Of a stretch of 64,000 nucleotides of DNA, positions 1-14,910 are shown piece after piece. Position numbers and translations under genes: made by a program. Below the pieces are notes generated by a model. The model made no database searches. It worked only from the letters and a program-made list of their open reading frames with translations, and was not told the DNA's origin. The DNA comes from Erythrocercus mccallii (Eukaryota; Chordata; Aves; Passeriformes; Dicruridae), in contig VZRG01000366.1 of the NCBI GenBank assembly GCA_013397435.1, forward strand, positions 310,001 through 374,000, read 5' to 3'. Positions within the stretch are counted from its first letter, which is position 1. Every line of letters starts with the position of its first letter.

Positions 1-119
1 AGTCCTGACTAAAGTTAATTCACCTAATGTTGGGAGAATGTTTCCACATTTTGCACTATTTTTTCTGACTCTATTAACTTCCTCAGATATGACCTAAAAT
101 ACTTATGAAACTACTTATT

Positions 120-149
120 TATATATATATATATATATATATGTATATA
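120..149. repeat. (TA)n microsatellite
   Basis: About 12 TA units are followed by GTATATAA. It is a simple repeat with no other signal. Confidence 0.95.
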
Positions 150-619
150 AGCATATCTTTATTGTTTTATTTATTTATTTAAGAACTAACAGACCTATTT
201 TATGGACTAGGACCTAGTAATTTAGCTTCTCATCTATTTTTTCCTTTCTCTTTATTTATGGTCAGACAGAGCTACATTTGTCAGCAAGTGACTGTGAATG
301 ACTAGTAGGATGACTTTTTGTTCTGCTCATTCCCACTCAGAGTAAAGCTTCTCTGCACAGAGGAAATCTGGGTCTTTTTGTTATCTTTGTATTCCCAGCC
401 ATTAAATCTGAATGCTGTTGTTTTGCCATAACCCACCTTTTGTGATTTGGAAGGGTTCACAAGATTTTAAAATGTACCATCAGATGGATGGCATTGGATT
501 AGTCACAGAGAAGGTCAGCCAAACAGTGACTGGCTCACAATAAAAAAGCAAGAGTTTAAAAATGTAGGATACAAAATAATCCCACAAAATTTCAATGGTG
601 TATTACTATATGATACAAA

Positions 620-660
620 GAAATATTTAACAAAATACAATTTTATTTGTTAAATATTTC
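620..660. repeat. Perfect 15-bp inverted repeat
   Basis: GAAATATTTAACAAA (620-634) and TTTGTTAAATATTTC (646-660) are exact reverse complements around an 11-base loop. No flanking feature explains it. Confidence 0.8.
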
Positions 661-3555
661 CTAGGCCAAGATAAGAGATAACACACACCAGCACACTAAA
701 ACCCCACGATTCATCCAACTTCTTGCTTGTGTTTCTGTCTGGTTTTCCCTCCTGACTGCTGCCTTTGTCTTCAGTCTTCTTGGCTTTTTATTTGGGCTTA
801 ATTCCTTCTCAGGATCTACTTACTGCATCAAGAGCAACATCCAGAATCAACCCAAGCAAGCTGTGTCTAAGAGGAAAACCCTGACTTTCTCAAATTGAAG
901 CTTGTTTGGGGATCCTTGTCAAGAGAAGAACAATATGTGCATATGCAGTAGCAAGACTCTCCACACATGCAGATTCCCTGTTTCTCCTAATTTGTTTCTA
1001 ATAACTTCACATACCTGCAACAATATATTTTCTTTCCATATTTTAATGTGCTGAGAAGTTAACACAGTTCTTGAAACAAAATTTCTTCAAAAGTAATCTC
1101 TTAAAGCTAAGTTGCTATTTTATTTTCCAGTTCTAGAACACACATACTAAATGTGCATTCTTTTCCTTAAGATTATTTTACCTTTTCCTCTCAGCCTGAC
1201 CTCAAGCCTCAGCCTTGGACTCTCCACACCTCTCTAGAGCATGCAAAGCTCCGTGACCACTGGGGCTTCAGCAGGCCCATGCCTCCTCACCTGGGGAGAG
1301 CTTGGCATTCTTTGCAGAAGATAAATATTTCACTGTAAAATACAGCATGCTGCATTATAAAATACAAATATTCTGGGGTTAGAAAGTAAAGTTCTAGTAA
1401 GTATTGTACCCTCAAACACCAACACTGACGTTGCAAATGACAGACACTGGCAAAAAAAAAGGGTGACATCTAGTAATTTCTCTCAAAGAATTTAAAATCT
1501 CAGCTTTATTTATTAAAAATGCTGTCATATATCATTAGCAAAGCTCCTTTCTCTCATTGCAATAAATACAAAGGATTATCTAAGTGGGATTTGCTTATTT
1601 GTCCTTTAAATGGAAAGACTTCCTTTGTTAGAGAAATGAGACTCTTATGGCCAGTGTAGAAGCCGTTGTCCGCAACATTTGGCAGCACATGACTACGACC
1701 TTCCTGCTGGAAGGCAAGTCTGGATAAGGACAGAGCAAATTTTTCATTGGTGGGCATTACAGGGAAAGAGGAGGGGAGAAATCAGATCATTATATTCTAG
1801 ACTGGGATAAAAACAATTACTTGGAAGAGAACTGTCTGCAAAATTACACTGTTGGAAGCAAAACATCACATAGCTTCATCCTAAACATTGACTGCATTAC
1901 TGAAATATCTGTCTCTGTCTCCGGGAAGGACTCAGTGTGCTAAGTGCTGTTCAGAAACAGAACAATTGAATCACCTCTACCAAAAAGCTTGCAATATAAA
2001 CACAAGGCAAAAAACACAAATGGATGCTGACAGATGGGGAGAGATGAGATAATGAGGAAGCACCACTAATCCCTGACTTGAGGCCATGTCAGCACATTGA
2101 CACCATGAACCTCTACTGCTCACAAAGATTGCATTGAGAAGGGTACCTTTTTTTTTAAGAACCACATTCAGGAAGAAAATTTGCATTGCAAGGAAAAAGG
2201 AAATTAAAGGTTGAGAGATTACAGTAGACAACACAGGTGAGAGGCCTGGATTGGGGAAATACCAATTCATATTGGGAACATTGCTACTACAGAGAAAGGA
2301 AAAAACATCAGTTTCCCTGAGTGGTCAATTATACAACTGCACAGCACATCTACCTGTCAGCTCTGTCTTTTACAAAGAACAAGCAAAGTACAAAAACCCC
2401 TAAAGCTGTTAAGCTCTTCACACCTAGCCCAGTGGCTACAGTAAGCTGTGCTGTCCACAGGGACACCTCTGGCTGGCAGAAACCTGCATGTTGAATAACC
2501 CCAAACTCAACATATTGATCTTAATAAAATAAACTGCAGCAGCCTAGTTCAGGGTGCTGAAAGCTTGGATCATCATGGCATCTTCACGTTGGAAAGAAGC
2601 AAGCACCATCTCTCACCTTCTCACAAGAATTTTTATTAGGAATACTGAGAGAAGCCAAAAGGATACGTGCTTTGTCCTTGACTGCTTGAGATTTGGGCAT
2701 CCCTTGAAGGTTAAGGCTGCTCTTGCTTTAGATGCTGCTGCTGCCTTACCAGACACAGTAACATTTTCTTCAGACACAAACCTTATGCCAGCTGCCTTTT
2801 CATTCAAGTCCTTATCTCAGACTGGCACTCAGAAATCTGAGTGACGTAACAGTCTGTATTTGATGGAAATAACTGTTGAGCTGGGAGTTGTCAGCATTTA
2901 TTATAGGCATAAAGAATGCCACATAACAGGAGACTAGAGAAAAACAGAACTTACACGGTTTTGAGAAGAGGCAAAAATGTATGATACAAAGGTAGTTTCT
3001 GAAGAAGGAACACTGACAGAATGTTAACTTTTGTTAGTCATGCCCTCACATGGGGAGGCATGAAAAGAAAACAGAGACAACATATATGAAAAATACATTG
3101 AAAAAATCTTAAATAATATTTATCTGGCAGACCTATGTGAATTGCAAAATTAAAAAAATTCCACATTTAAGATGTATGCACACAGCAAATAACTGTGCCT
3201 TGTACCCTCTCTTCATTGTTCTTCACAGATACCTGCAGATCTGTCATGGAAGAAATTTTCCTCAATAACTGTGTCACAAGAACATCAAATGAATTACTGC
3301 ATAACTCATTAAAAAATTAGCTGACTTTGTTGGGCAAGTAGCCTTTATGGCTACTATTATTTGACACATTGCCCTTTGGTGGCTGATATCTTTGGTGGCC
3401 AGAGGATTAGAAACTTTTCTTAACACTGCTGGGGAAATCTAATCTCACAAATAAGGTAGCATCTCCTGAAGCAATGGTCATGCTCTCCCAGCCAAGTCAG
3501 ACTTCAAGCACGATGGACAGAAAACATGGGTTTGGAAAACTGCAGGGTCAAAACC

Positions 3556-3600
3556 AGATAGATAGATAGATAAATAGATAGATAAATAGATAGATAAATA
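3556..3600. repeat. (GATA)n microsatellite with AATA interruptions
   Basis: AGATAGATAGATAGATAAAT is followed by further GATA units interrupted by regularly spaced TAAATA, about 11 tetranucleotide units in total. Confidence 0.95.
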
Positions 3601-3839
3601 TTTGCTCTGTGCCTTCTCACCACAGGGTCACACATGGTTCAATCTTCTCCAAAAGTTAGCAAACCTATGCCCTTGACATCAGTCATCACTGTGATCACCC
3701 TGATTTCCTCAATGAAGACAGTGCCATACCGCATCAATGGGTTCCATTTGACACAGATAAACAGTGGTCTCTAAGTATATAATCCTTGTGATGTCCAGTC
3801 TGAACCTCTTCAGAGCCTTCCTACTCTCCAGCAGATAAT

Positions 3840-3920
3840 ATCCCCACCCAACTTGAAGTTGTCTGTGAATTTACTGAGGGTACATTCAATCCCCTCATCC
3901 ACTACAGTTATCAGTTATTA
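3840..3920 (-). mobile_element. Old CR1 LINE fragment, minus strand
   Basis: CCCAACTTGAAGTTGTCTGTG, AATTTACTGAGGGTACATTC and AATCCCCTCATCCACTACAG match reverse-complement CR1 coding sequence for the region that reads ...SKFADDTKL in intact copies. The similarity may extend left to about 3775. It is short and diverged. Confidence 0.55.
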
Positions 3921-6900
3921 GAGTAATAATACATATAAAGAATAATTACTTATGCACACAATATAATTAGGTATTTTTATCCTGAAAAAAATTACAAAGC
4001 ACCTTTTCTTAAAAACTTGGAGAAACAGTATAGGTACTTCAGCAGAGGTGGGTAATCTGCTCTGAGGGAAAACCACAGGGCTACAATGCAGCAGCAGATT
4101 CAGTGCTATGTGTTGTTCTGCTTTACTGAGGAAAGCAACTAAATTTTAGCATTACATTTTGCTTCCATTCTCCCACTTTTGCTTCTCTCTCCTCCTAATA
4201 CCTCTAATTTCACATCAGTAAAGATGCCCCCTACAGAGGTTCCTGCCTGTCCATTTCCTTCTACAAATACAGGTTTTGCTGGGTTTAGATACCTCTGTGC
4301 AGCTCAAGCAAGATTATACCAGACAGCAGTGCACCTTTTCTGACTTAAGTGCCAACATGAGAAAGCTGCTTATTTAAAATCTTGCACAAAATCAAACATT
4401 CAGAAAATAGCTGATACTTCAAATTTTTGAGAAAGCTGACAGACATGACGGAAGAGCCAAGCCATGTTATACTGCCGTACTTAATCATTAATTAGTCTAA
4501 TGAACACTGAAACCCCACTAGCTAGGATGAAGTTGTGACTCAAAGGAGCAGATGTGATTCTGGTCTGAAACCTCTGGGGAACATCTGTGACAGTGACTGC
4601 AGCAGTCAGTCTGAAGAGCAGTGCCACAGAGGATGAAATTTCTGCCACGGAGGAAGAGATTAGTCCTTGAATGGCAGTTAATTTGTTCCAGACAGAGAAT
4701 TTTGCCGTTAGGAAAGGAAAATGTCTTTTATTAAACCAGAATAAATCCCCAAATGGGTTCTCTACAGAGAACATCTCGTTTAGAGAGGTATCATAAACAC
4801 TGGTTGCTTGTATGATTTTCATAACTTTATTTAGAGAGAACAAGAAGCAATAAGCCAATGCACAAAACCCAAGACACACTTAAAAAAATAAAAATTTTAG
4901 AAGCTGTATGGCAAATATACTTCAATGCTCCTGTACATGCTGGTTTACAGTGCAGCAAGCATGGAATCACTTTAAGATTATGTTGTTAGCAAACTCCAAA
5001 AGCTGATTTATTGAAAAGATCAGCTTTGATACTGGAAGAGAAGATGAAAGACTGTGGAGCTGCCAAGGCCAATGACAGTCATACAGCTCTAGCCACTCTG
5101 CATGACCCTGCATATACCACTTGGAACACTAAGAGACTCAGGGACATCAAGAGCTGTACAGGAGCTGAATTACAATTTATTTTTCCAAGGTAATAGTCCA
5201 GATGAGTCTCTTGTCTGAGTTAGAAAAACTCAAAAGTATGAAATTGTATCTCTGTGTGAATACTATTGTAATATACACACTACAGGAAGCCAGAATGTGT
5301 CACTTAAGGGCATTAAATTGCAAGTCTGAATTAGAAAATGTGCTTAAAGTTTCTTGCAAGCATACAGTGCAGAGTTTTAAGGTCATTGTAAAAAGGACTG
5401 GAGGCAAGATAACACTTTTTGCAGGAATCTACTGGTTCCATTTGTCCCTCGGCTGACAAAGTTTCAGGAATAACATTCCCTCAGAAAAAAAAAAACAAAA
5501 AAAAATTCTTTTTTTAATAGAAAATAGAACAAGCACAGCTTTTAGAGCAACCTGCAAAAAAAGTTACACAATATCATCTTTTTCTTTACACAACCGTATG
5601 CTTCAGCATATCCTAACAAGACACAGCAGAAATGAGGGCTCAAGTGTTGTCACAGATGATCAAGAGCTATTTGTTCAGTTTTCAAAAGGCAAAAACCTAG
5701 ACAGGCCTCTTAGATTCGGCTGAGAGGATGGGCAATTGAGCCAAGCTTCTAACCATGGAATTAATTTCTTTTTCCAACAGTGGCTTTACATTTTAAAGCA
5801 TTGTCCATCCCAGCTGATGTGTTTTTCTCCTCTTTCTGTACTTCCTTTTTTTAATTTCCTTCCCTAGCATTGCCTAGTCCTCCTCCAACATCAGTTGTCT
5901 GCAGTAGCATATTACACTATTAAGGGAATTAAGATCTCCAAAATTGGACAGAAGTCCACAACCTCAAACTGCTTACCCATATTTATTTCCTGATTAATGT
6001 ACATTTCTGCACTGAAGACTTTGCAGAGATGGTGGCATCTCTTACATCAATGCAAGGAAAAGTCACTGGGGCTGCTCAAGCATAACTGAAGACATGGTAG
6101 GGCAGCAGAATCCTCTTCAGATGCTTAAAGAGGAAGTGACCAGACCACAGTTTGCAGAGGAGAAGGAATTTGGCAATATGGACATGTGTTTAAATGATTT
6201 TCTAGCTCTTTTGAGTTAACAAATATGATAAATCAATAAATAGTAAGATACAAATAACTGTGGAGACCTGACCAGTATCTTGCAGAGCCCATGTTTCAGG
6301 TCTCAGTGCAGTCAACTGTAATATCCATATATATGGGGGAGGGAGGGCAGGAGGGAGTTGGATCTTTTTTTTTTTGTTTAACTATGATACATCCCGATTC
6401 TGCCTCTGTTCAGAATTATGGCAGTGCTTGAGTTAGTTTACCACAATGTGGCAAGAATCATTAAAAACTAGGGTTTGCAGTAAGATAAAAGCATTTAAAA
6501 TAGGACTATGTCCTAAAAAATAAGCTAAGTCTCACTAATATTACTTACCCAAAACCCTAATAAAGCATATAAGATAGAGAAGACTACTGTAATATATTTG
6601 ATAATATTCAAACCATAAATGTGTTAACACACATAATTTCTCTACTATTATATGAAATAGAAAAGAAAGAAAGATTACTTGGAATGAGTACATTTTTCCC
6701 TTGAGAGCTGTTCCATTTCATTAAGAAGTCATTCTCCATTCCTACACGAATCAGAAAAAAATATGAGCTGTATCCTGTCTTTTATTTCCACTGCAAATTA
6801 GTGACATTACAGGCATGTGTCACAATCTGAAACAAAATTTAAACTTGGTTCTCAAATATTAAGATGATTGAAAAATCTAAAATTTCTGGAATGTGCCATC

Positions 6901-9900
6901 ACTAACAAGAATAATTTACCCTCCTCATTTTGGTAAGGTTCCCTTTCTTCCCTCATTCCTGTGCAAATGGGGCACAGCTGCTGGCTCAGGGCAGAGCTAG
7001 GATTTCTTTCAGTTTGTATCTCATCTGTACCAAATTCATCTGTCATCTGTATTAAATGCTGGTTACACAGTTTCAGTTCTCACATTTTGTTAAGGGCTCC
7101 AATGTAGGACAGAGGAGATTTTAAAATGTAACATTCAAAACTTTGTTTAAAAATAGCCCAATTGGTCCAAGTTTTAGTAAAATCTTACCTGATTCCTTAC
7201 ATGCCAACATGCTCCTTACAGCAGTAACTATACTTATCCTTCTTTCAGTACTTTTTGTCAGTCCTTCAGTACTTATTTTCACCTGCCTTCCTCTCTCATC
7301 AACATGCAGAGACAATAAGCATTCCTTTATTAACAGAAGGCTTTAGCTTTTTGTCAGCTCTTGTTTTCAAGAACGAATTTCAGTACTTTCATTTAAATCT
7401 ATTACTTAAAGACCTGAAGTTGGAAACAACGTTTAACTGCTCATTTTCTCTTTTCTTTCCCCAGTCTATAAACATACAGTAGAAATTATATAACCAAAGA
7501 AGTGAGAAGAGAGAATACAGTAAAAAAGCTCAATTTGTTTAACTGTTTGTTTTTGTTGTGTTTTTGTTTCCTCCTCTGGCTTATAACAGGGCTCTCCCTG
7601 TTTCTTCTTCTAAAAAAAGACCTCTCCCATTCATAACTGACTAAAAGATTCAAGTTTATATGATAAAGGGGCCTCCAGCAAGCATAAATTTTAATCAGCA
7701 GTCCAGTATATCCTTGTCCCAACTTTCCCTTGTGAAACATATGAAATTTTGCTGATAATAATCTGGTCTCACATTCTTTTTCTAATTTCAAGATGTCTGT
7801 AAAACATGCTTTGGGCAGGTGCAGTATACAAGTGACTATGAAGAAGAAATAAAATATCACAAAAGGATTTTATTCCATCATGAAAATGTTTCAAAATCAT
7901 TCTCTGAATCATTCTCCCACAGACTTGTTAGAACTCTGGAGAAAAAAAACCCAAACATTTTAAGCATAGGTGAGACCCCTCTCACCTGCAGAGGCTTAGA
8001 CTCAACTTGCATCTGTCCAGCTCTGTCACCACCTGATTTCTGGAAACTCTTCAGGAAAGAACAAGCCCCTCCAAAAGATAAGAACCCAAGTGTTGTTTAC
8101 CTCCCGCCTCCTGATATCCCCCTCCTTCCCTGGGCTCTCCTCCTCACCGGCCTTATAGACATTATTCTTTCTCACCACACTGAGGAATTAAGAGTTTAAT
8201 CAGTGATTTCTTATTTTCTTTCAATGTGGTGACTGTGCTCTGTATCACACCTTCTGTATGGCCCATTTTCACCGCAGCCATCTCTTTGTTTTGCAGACTG
8301 CTCCCAATAACAAGGTCTGGATTAGCTTTTAGATGCCACCATGTTTTATTTACAGTTCGTTTCTGGACTGTTTTCATTTGTAGCAAATCTTTGCAATGCA
8401 CATAACCTTTCACCCTTTTTTTTTTGTGTCTCCAATCTGTGGCACAAGGCATATTGACTAACCTGTGGCAGCTTAACTCTTATTGACAGACTCCGAAGAA
8501 TCCAATTTACAGAACCAGTTCCTGTGCCCTTAAAGTAAAGGTGAATAAACAGATCTAAAGGGCATCATGTCTCTTACTCTATATTTGAATGGCATCAGTA
8601 ATATATTTCACTGAGGTTGTTCATGTTGCTGTACCAGGCAGCACCTAGCCAGGTGGCCTTTTACACTTTAATTTTGTGTCTTTTCAAGACTGATTACATT
8701 GTGAGCCTTGAATTCTGTCACATTTCTACATTCCTTGACTTTCACCTAAGAAGAAGACACTTCCTTATTACTATGAACACAGTCCAATATCTGAATAATA
8801 TATGCCCTCCAGGTTTTGCCAAGGGAGCAAACCTACAACACAAACTTCCCCTCCCCTTACTACTCTAATGTGCTTTATAGAAAAAAAATTGGTCATTAAC
8901 TGGTATCTGATTTCCTGATAGGTCTCAAAAGAAATTCTAGACAAAACAAAAATGTACAGTTCAACAGGAATAAGGCATATTAAACATTAACAGATGCATT
9001 AAAAAGGAATTTTTACAAGATGATTAGAAGTGTTTAACAGAAGAGAAACTGCTACGACCAAACTGTGCTCCAGGAGCTGTCTAGGCAAATAATACATTAA
9101 AACAAACAAAGCACTAGTGTTATTTAGGGAACTTCCTCCAGCAATCATTCATTAATGATTTAAAAACAGTAATACTGTTCTGACTTCATTTCATTACTTG
9201 GCTTTACATATGAACAAACTGAATGAGATGCATTTATCTGATTTAACAGCTACACTGTGTATGTACTACATGTAAGGCAAAGACATTTTCACACAATTTC
9301 TCCTGCATGGCCCTAAAGTGAAATTAACACTGGATTGGTGACCTGAAATTTATTACTAAGGCAACAGATAGAAATCAAACAGTGTTAAGACTTCACTAAA
9401 GGCAAAAGGGAGCGTAGAAATCAAAAGAAGAAAAATGTGGAAAAAATTCTATTAAATACACAAATCCTTCAATAACATAAAAAGAAATGTTAGAAAACAT
9501 GGGTTCAAATGTATTTATTCTTTAAGTAAATATTCTGGTTTTAAGTTACCTTCAAAGTGACAGTCTTTTTTTAAATATGCTTTCACAGCCTAAAGAACTA
9601 TAGGAACAGATATCACCATTAAGAAAACTACAGTAAGATAAAACAAAACAAAGAACACAGTCAGCAGGCTGTGAGTTAGTTTTCAATATTTTAATACAAA
9701 TATCCAACCTTCTGGCTGGTTTTTCACAGAAGACTTCATTGACGAAAACCTGGGGGTAAAGTTGTGCACTTGTGCACAAAGTCCCTGCTGATCAGGCTAC
9801 ATTAAAAATAAAACATGTGCCAAATGAGAAGATAGCAGGATTTCTTTTAAAGTAATTTGGTATGTTAACCCCTATACAGTTTTTTGAATATGTGTTTTTC

Positions 9901-12691
9901 GAACATATTGAAGAAATAAACATTAATTTCCGAATGAAGATATTACAAGCCTTTGTACTAATAACAGTCAATGCAAAATTTACAAGGAATTTACTTCTGT
10001 GAAAGCATTACACTGATAAATGCCTATTTATTAAAGGCATTTAACTTAAGGTTTTGTTGAAGATTTTCTATTTTTTTTAATTTGTCAGTTAATACTCAGA
10101 TCCTTTTTAATGCACCTGCAACATTTTAAAAATAATTAACCAAACCATCAGTAGATGGATCCAGACTGTGGCAAATCATTTGCAGCTGTCACACCATGAG
10201 GTTTACTTTTATTCACGCTATTCCATTCTTCAATATATTTTCTTCTAACCAGTAGCCCAGGATAGAACGCAAAAAAGACAGTAAATAAGAAAAACATTTC
10301 ATGTGGTCATTCTTCAACTCTTTGATTTAAAGGTCCAGATTTGGGGAGGAAAAGACCCAAATAAAACAAAACTCCCACAACTAAGCAGATGTTCAGCACC
10401 AGACAAATAAGGAAAAACACTAATACTGACAAGATTTATGAAATGAAAAAAAAATCCAGTGCTTCAAAACAGAGTAAGAGCCTGTAGTTAAGAGCCCCTT
10501 ACAACACCTCACATCAGCACCCTGAACCTGCCTCCTGTGCAATTTCAGGTGGTTTTCACTGTTTATTTTTTAACCTGATGAAAATTATAATGCAAATAAA
10601 TCCACCACAATGTCATTTAATGTTGTCAGCAGTCCTGGATTGCCTAGGATTTAGGTGGGGGCTGTATTTGGTTTTCTGCTTTTTAACAATAAATGGATAG
10701 ATTATGAGAATTATCCAGATATGGGATATAAAAATTTAATTTAAAGGAAATTAGCCTTTACTTATAAACTTACATTAATCTGCTATTGTATGTCTACTAA
10801 GCTCAATACCAAACCTCCCAACTATGTTATTTCTAGTACTTTCTCTACTCTTGTAACAGTTTAACCAATTAAAAGTATGATTGTTTCCTACTTCCCTCAA
10901 GACACTCAATATAGTACTTCTAAGCACTAATAATCATTCTAGATTTTACTTTATTTCATCCCATTAGTCCCATTATATAGCATCTTGGAATACTTCCTTG
11001 ATCTTCTGATACTCAAGCCTTCAAAACCTTTATATCTGATTTACCGATCCTTTGATCTCCAACAGTTAGAACAAGGATGTACCTGTAAAAAGCATCTTAC
11101 AAAAACTCTGGTTAGTTTGATCAATACCGCAAACAGCTTAACTAGGAAGTGTATTTTATAGCTTTAATCTAGTTAACTACTCCATTGTGATTAACTGCTT
11201 TGTTTTGCATTTTTCTTTCTTTCTTTTAAGTGGCATAAAGCTTTTCTATTTCAAAAGGAGTAAGAACACAAAATGCACAGAGAAATGGCATTAGCAATGA
11301 GAAGCTTCAGCCTGAGAGGGAATCTTGAAGATGTATGTATGTATGAAGAAATATGGCATTGTCCAAATAACCCATTTCTCAAGTTTTAACTTCCTTGTTT
11401 TATGGCAAATTATAAATCTATACTTTTAAACTGACTTTTAAACTACCAGGGCAGCACAACAGGAGAAAACAGCTATGGTTTCATTTTTTATTTTTAGTGG
11501 AAATTTGGCATAGTGTGGATTTTTTGCTAGCAAACACTGACACACAGGTGACTAGTTTTTAATACAGATACAGGTTCTTACTTGTATGCTAACTATCCTT
11601 TCACAATTATTTCAACTGAAAAAGTACAGCCTTCGGAGTTAAATCATTAAACCCCTAGGCTTCTCAGGGGTTTGCAGGCCACCCAATAAGCACACACAAG
11701 AATATTTTTTAAAAAAAAAATTAAATGAAAAATTCTAAAACATGGGAGTTATCTTTAGAACACAGTAAATGATATATAAACTTTAGCAATATAACTGCCT
11801 TAAAAATGTTCAAGTTTACTGAACTGCCTTCTGGGGCCTACATCCATGTAGGTCACTCAGTCTTGCAGTTTGCTGATAAGTACAAAACCAAGACGAAGGC
11901 TAAGGCCTAACTACTGCTCCTGATTCTTGCACAGGTGTAGAGCCATAGGGGATGCCCAGCAGTATGACCCAGCTGTTTCTCTTCCCATCCCTCTCCATGA
12001 CTCTGAACACCAAGTCACTACTGCCTGCACTGCATCATCCTGCCTGTGGAACAAAGAGCTATTGCTTTTTTCTCAGGCCTGCTGCAGCGTTCCTTAACCA
12101 GCTATCTTGTGTTGGCTTGTTTGCTTTTAATAATGGACAAAGCTACTGGTATCCTGTCATCATCAGATTTATGTTTCGGCCACTTCCTAGCAGATTGACT
12201 AAGGCACGCTCCCCTTACTAGATGGTATTCTTTTCCCACATCAGCATTTACTAATGACTGAGAAGAAGGAAGAACATCAGAGCAAGGTCCAGAGAAACTG
12301 TGTTAGGGCTCCTCCCTGGCCTGCACTGATAGGGAGCTGAAGGCAAGCCAAGAGGGAATGGAAAGGATTGGCTCTGCCAAACCACAACTGCTGTAAATAC
12401 TGCCCAGGATTCTTTCTGAGAGAATGTGATAAAAGAAAATTTCACATTTCTTGTTACCCACATAGCATCTCAACTGCTGACAAGAATTGCGTCTGCCCAG
12501 CCTGAGGCTCTGTACTTCAAGACACTTTCATCTCCAAATCTGGGTTTGTCCTTGGCCACAGGTCCAAAGTTGCTGCTTCTCTCTATAGGTTGTGCGATAA
12601 TGTTTCAAACTTAATGGACAGATTTTTTGTTTTTCACAAACAAACTAATTGTTTAGTTCAGATCTACCATTTTATTGGGGGAAAATAATTA

Positions 12692-12725
12692 AAATTTAAT
12701 AATAATGATAATCATCATCATCACA
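12692..12725. repeat. AAT/ATC trinucleotide-like repeat
   Basis: Runs of AAT and then ATC units (AATTTAATAATAATGATAAT followed by CATCATCATCA) form a short imperfect microsatellite. Confidence 0.8.
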
Positions 12726-14559
12726 TATGTTACAGGGCTTGGAAAAAATACTGTATAAGCCTGTTTGTATATAATAAACTTGTGTCCAATATGTACAACT
12801 TGGTGACCATCAGATGTTTGAAGTTGGGTTTTTTTAAATATATTTTATTTTCAATGCACTCTACTTTAAAAGAAACAAGCTCAGCTGTGATAACAGTACA
12901 CTGCCTACGGAAAAGTGGTTGCTGAACATGCAAAACTTTCAAAAAACCTGAGTCAAAGTTTCATTTTCCTTTCCAAGTACTATGAAACTGATAAAGGCAG
13001 TTTCCATAAACTCTCATTTAGAATGTTTCACAGTACGTAATATGAAATTATTTTGCTTATTAACTACAATTTGTTCCTCTCAAGAGCTGTTTTAAGTTAA
13101 GTTAATCACATTATTTCTGTATAGCACATACAACAGAGACAGCTGGTGTAATGGGAGACACCTCAGCTAGAGTGTCTGACTAGATTAGACTTCTGTTTAG
13201 TTGTTCTTCCAAAAATATCTGCAGTCCATATAAAAAGCATATATATGTCTCTGAAGTATTTTACGTGATGAGTTTGCACACAGCACTATCTAAAACATCT
13301 TGCAATAAGAAGGAAGGCTAAAATAGTAAAATGAAGGGTCACTTGTCAAAAAAAAGTTATTGGAAGAATTTATGAAAACCTAAAAAAAATCTCAACTGGA
13401 TTATTATCTGAAAAGCAAGTGGATGTGCACTACAGAGTTTATTTTTGTTTTATTAAACAAGCCTAAATACTAAGAGGAAAATGCAAAATTTAAAAGCAAG
13501 ATATAAACTGGGCAGTTTACCAGCAACAAAACACTGAAGGATGAAAACCTAACAAGGCAGGAGCCCTAATGTCATGGAGTCACCAGAGAAAATTAGACTT
13601 GTCAATTACCAAATTTTCTCAGTTATCCTGACAATACTACAAAGTTTGTATCTGGAAAGAATATTAATGCAATAGTCCCTCCTTTAGCCAGACTTAAAGC
13701 CCAGTTGGATCTGAGAGTACTCAAGAAAAATTGAGGTGATAAGTTACTGGCCATCCAAAAATAAATGCCACATGGCAGTCTGCTTGGGAGTTACTGTGCC
13801 CAATTTGAATTTCAGCCAAGAGTACAATAAAAGGTATTCTCCTTCAGTTACTGCAACTTGGATGACACCATTGTGTTAGTTTGGGGTTTTGTTTTGTTTG
13901 TTTGTTTTATTTTTTTAAATATAGTATGCTGTTTTCTGGATTTTGTTTTAAAATGCATAGCCAGAGAACACAATAGAAAGCTATACAACATCAAAAGTCG
14001 ATGCCTGAATATAGATCTCAAGAAAAATGTGAATCACCATTATTTTTGCCAGTAGAACTTCTGTTTACAGATCTCAGCAACTATTTTTTAATATTCAAAA
14101 CAACAACCATTGCTCTAGGAAAACCTCATTTCGACAACCAGCTTATTCATTACAAATCTGTCATAAACTGTAAATACATTCAGTCATTAATTATAAATCT
14201 CTATATGCCTGCTGATACTGAAAGAGGGGAGAAGGTTGCTAGTACTTGTGCAGTAATTCACCAAAAAAGGTATTTATTCAATGATCTTTAAAAAATGAAA
14301 AGTTTATCGGCAGTCAGATGTGTCAGATATTGTCCAATGTTCCCTATTCAGTATTTCATTTCAAAGAAGTTAAAAAACTGGAATTTAACGACAAGTTTCT
14401 GAGTCTTGACTTCCACCAGCCCTCTGGGGATTCAGCTGCACACCCATGTTAAGCAGAAGTACCAAGCTGGTTCTTGGCTACAGCGAGGCACTTGCAGTTT
14501 TCAGCTCCAAAACCGCAGCACAAGAGACCTGAGGATTAAACCTGCCAGGAAATGTCCTT

Positions 14560-14910
14560 TCCATTTAATTTCTCTCTGGTCTCTATTAAACTCCAGAAGT
14601 ATCCTGACTTCTTTCCCAGTGTCGTTCCTATTTTCTTTCATTCTCTCATTCCCATTCAGTACAATTTTTTTTTACTTTTCATATTAATTGTTCTAATATT
14701 ATCTTCAAACTCTAAATTTCCACTTTTACATAACCTCTTCTTGTCCTTTTGTATTTGTCTTCTTTTATCCAATTTCTTTTCCCTCTCTCATTATTTTGAG
14801 CTTTTTTCTTTCTCCATATAGTGTTTTATTCCCCTCCCTATTTCTTTCCAGTTGAAAAAAGATGCTTCTTTCTATCATCCTTTTTTCTGCTTCTTTTGTT
14901 TACTTGCATA
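14560..14910 (+). repeat. Pyrimidine-rich tract (purine-rich on the SLC2A13 sense strand)
   Basis: Roughly 350 bases are dominated by T and C on the plus strand with many CTTT, TTCC and CTCTC words. It has no defined repeat unit. Open frames here are low-complexity readings rich in Leu, Phe and Ser and not genes. Confidence 0.6.

Noticed and set aside
4481..4879. Longest open frame in the window (132 codons, minus strand), considered as a gene or retroviral fragment
   Set aside because: It shows no recognisable domain or conserved motif, no neighbouring exon or retroviral sequence, and intron-like composition. A frame of this length is expected by chance in 64 kb.
7486..8199. Overlapping open frames of 124 and 126 codons on opposite strands
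   Set aside because: They have no family resemblance, low-complexity Lys/Asn and Ser/Pro content, and no promoter or splice context. They are most likely chance.
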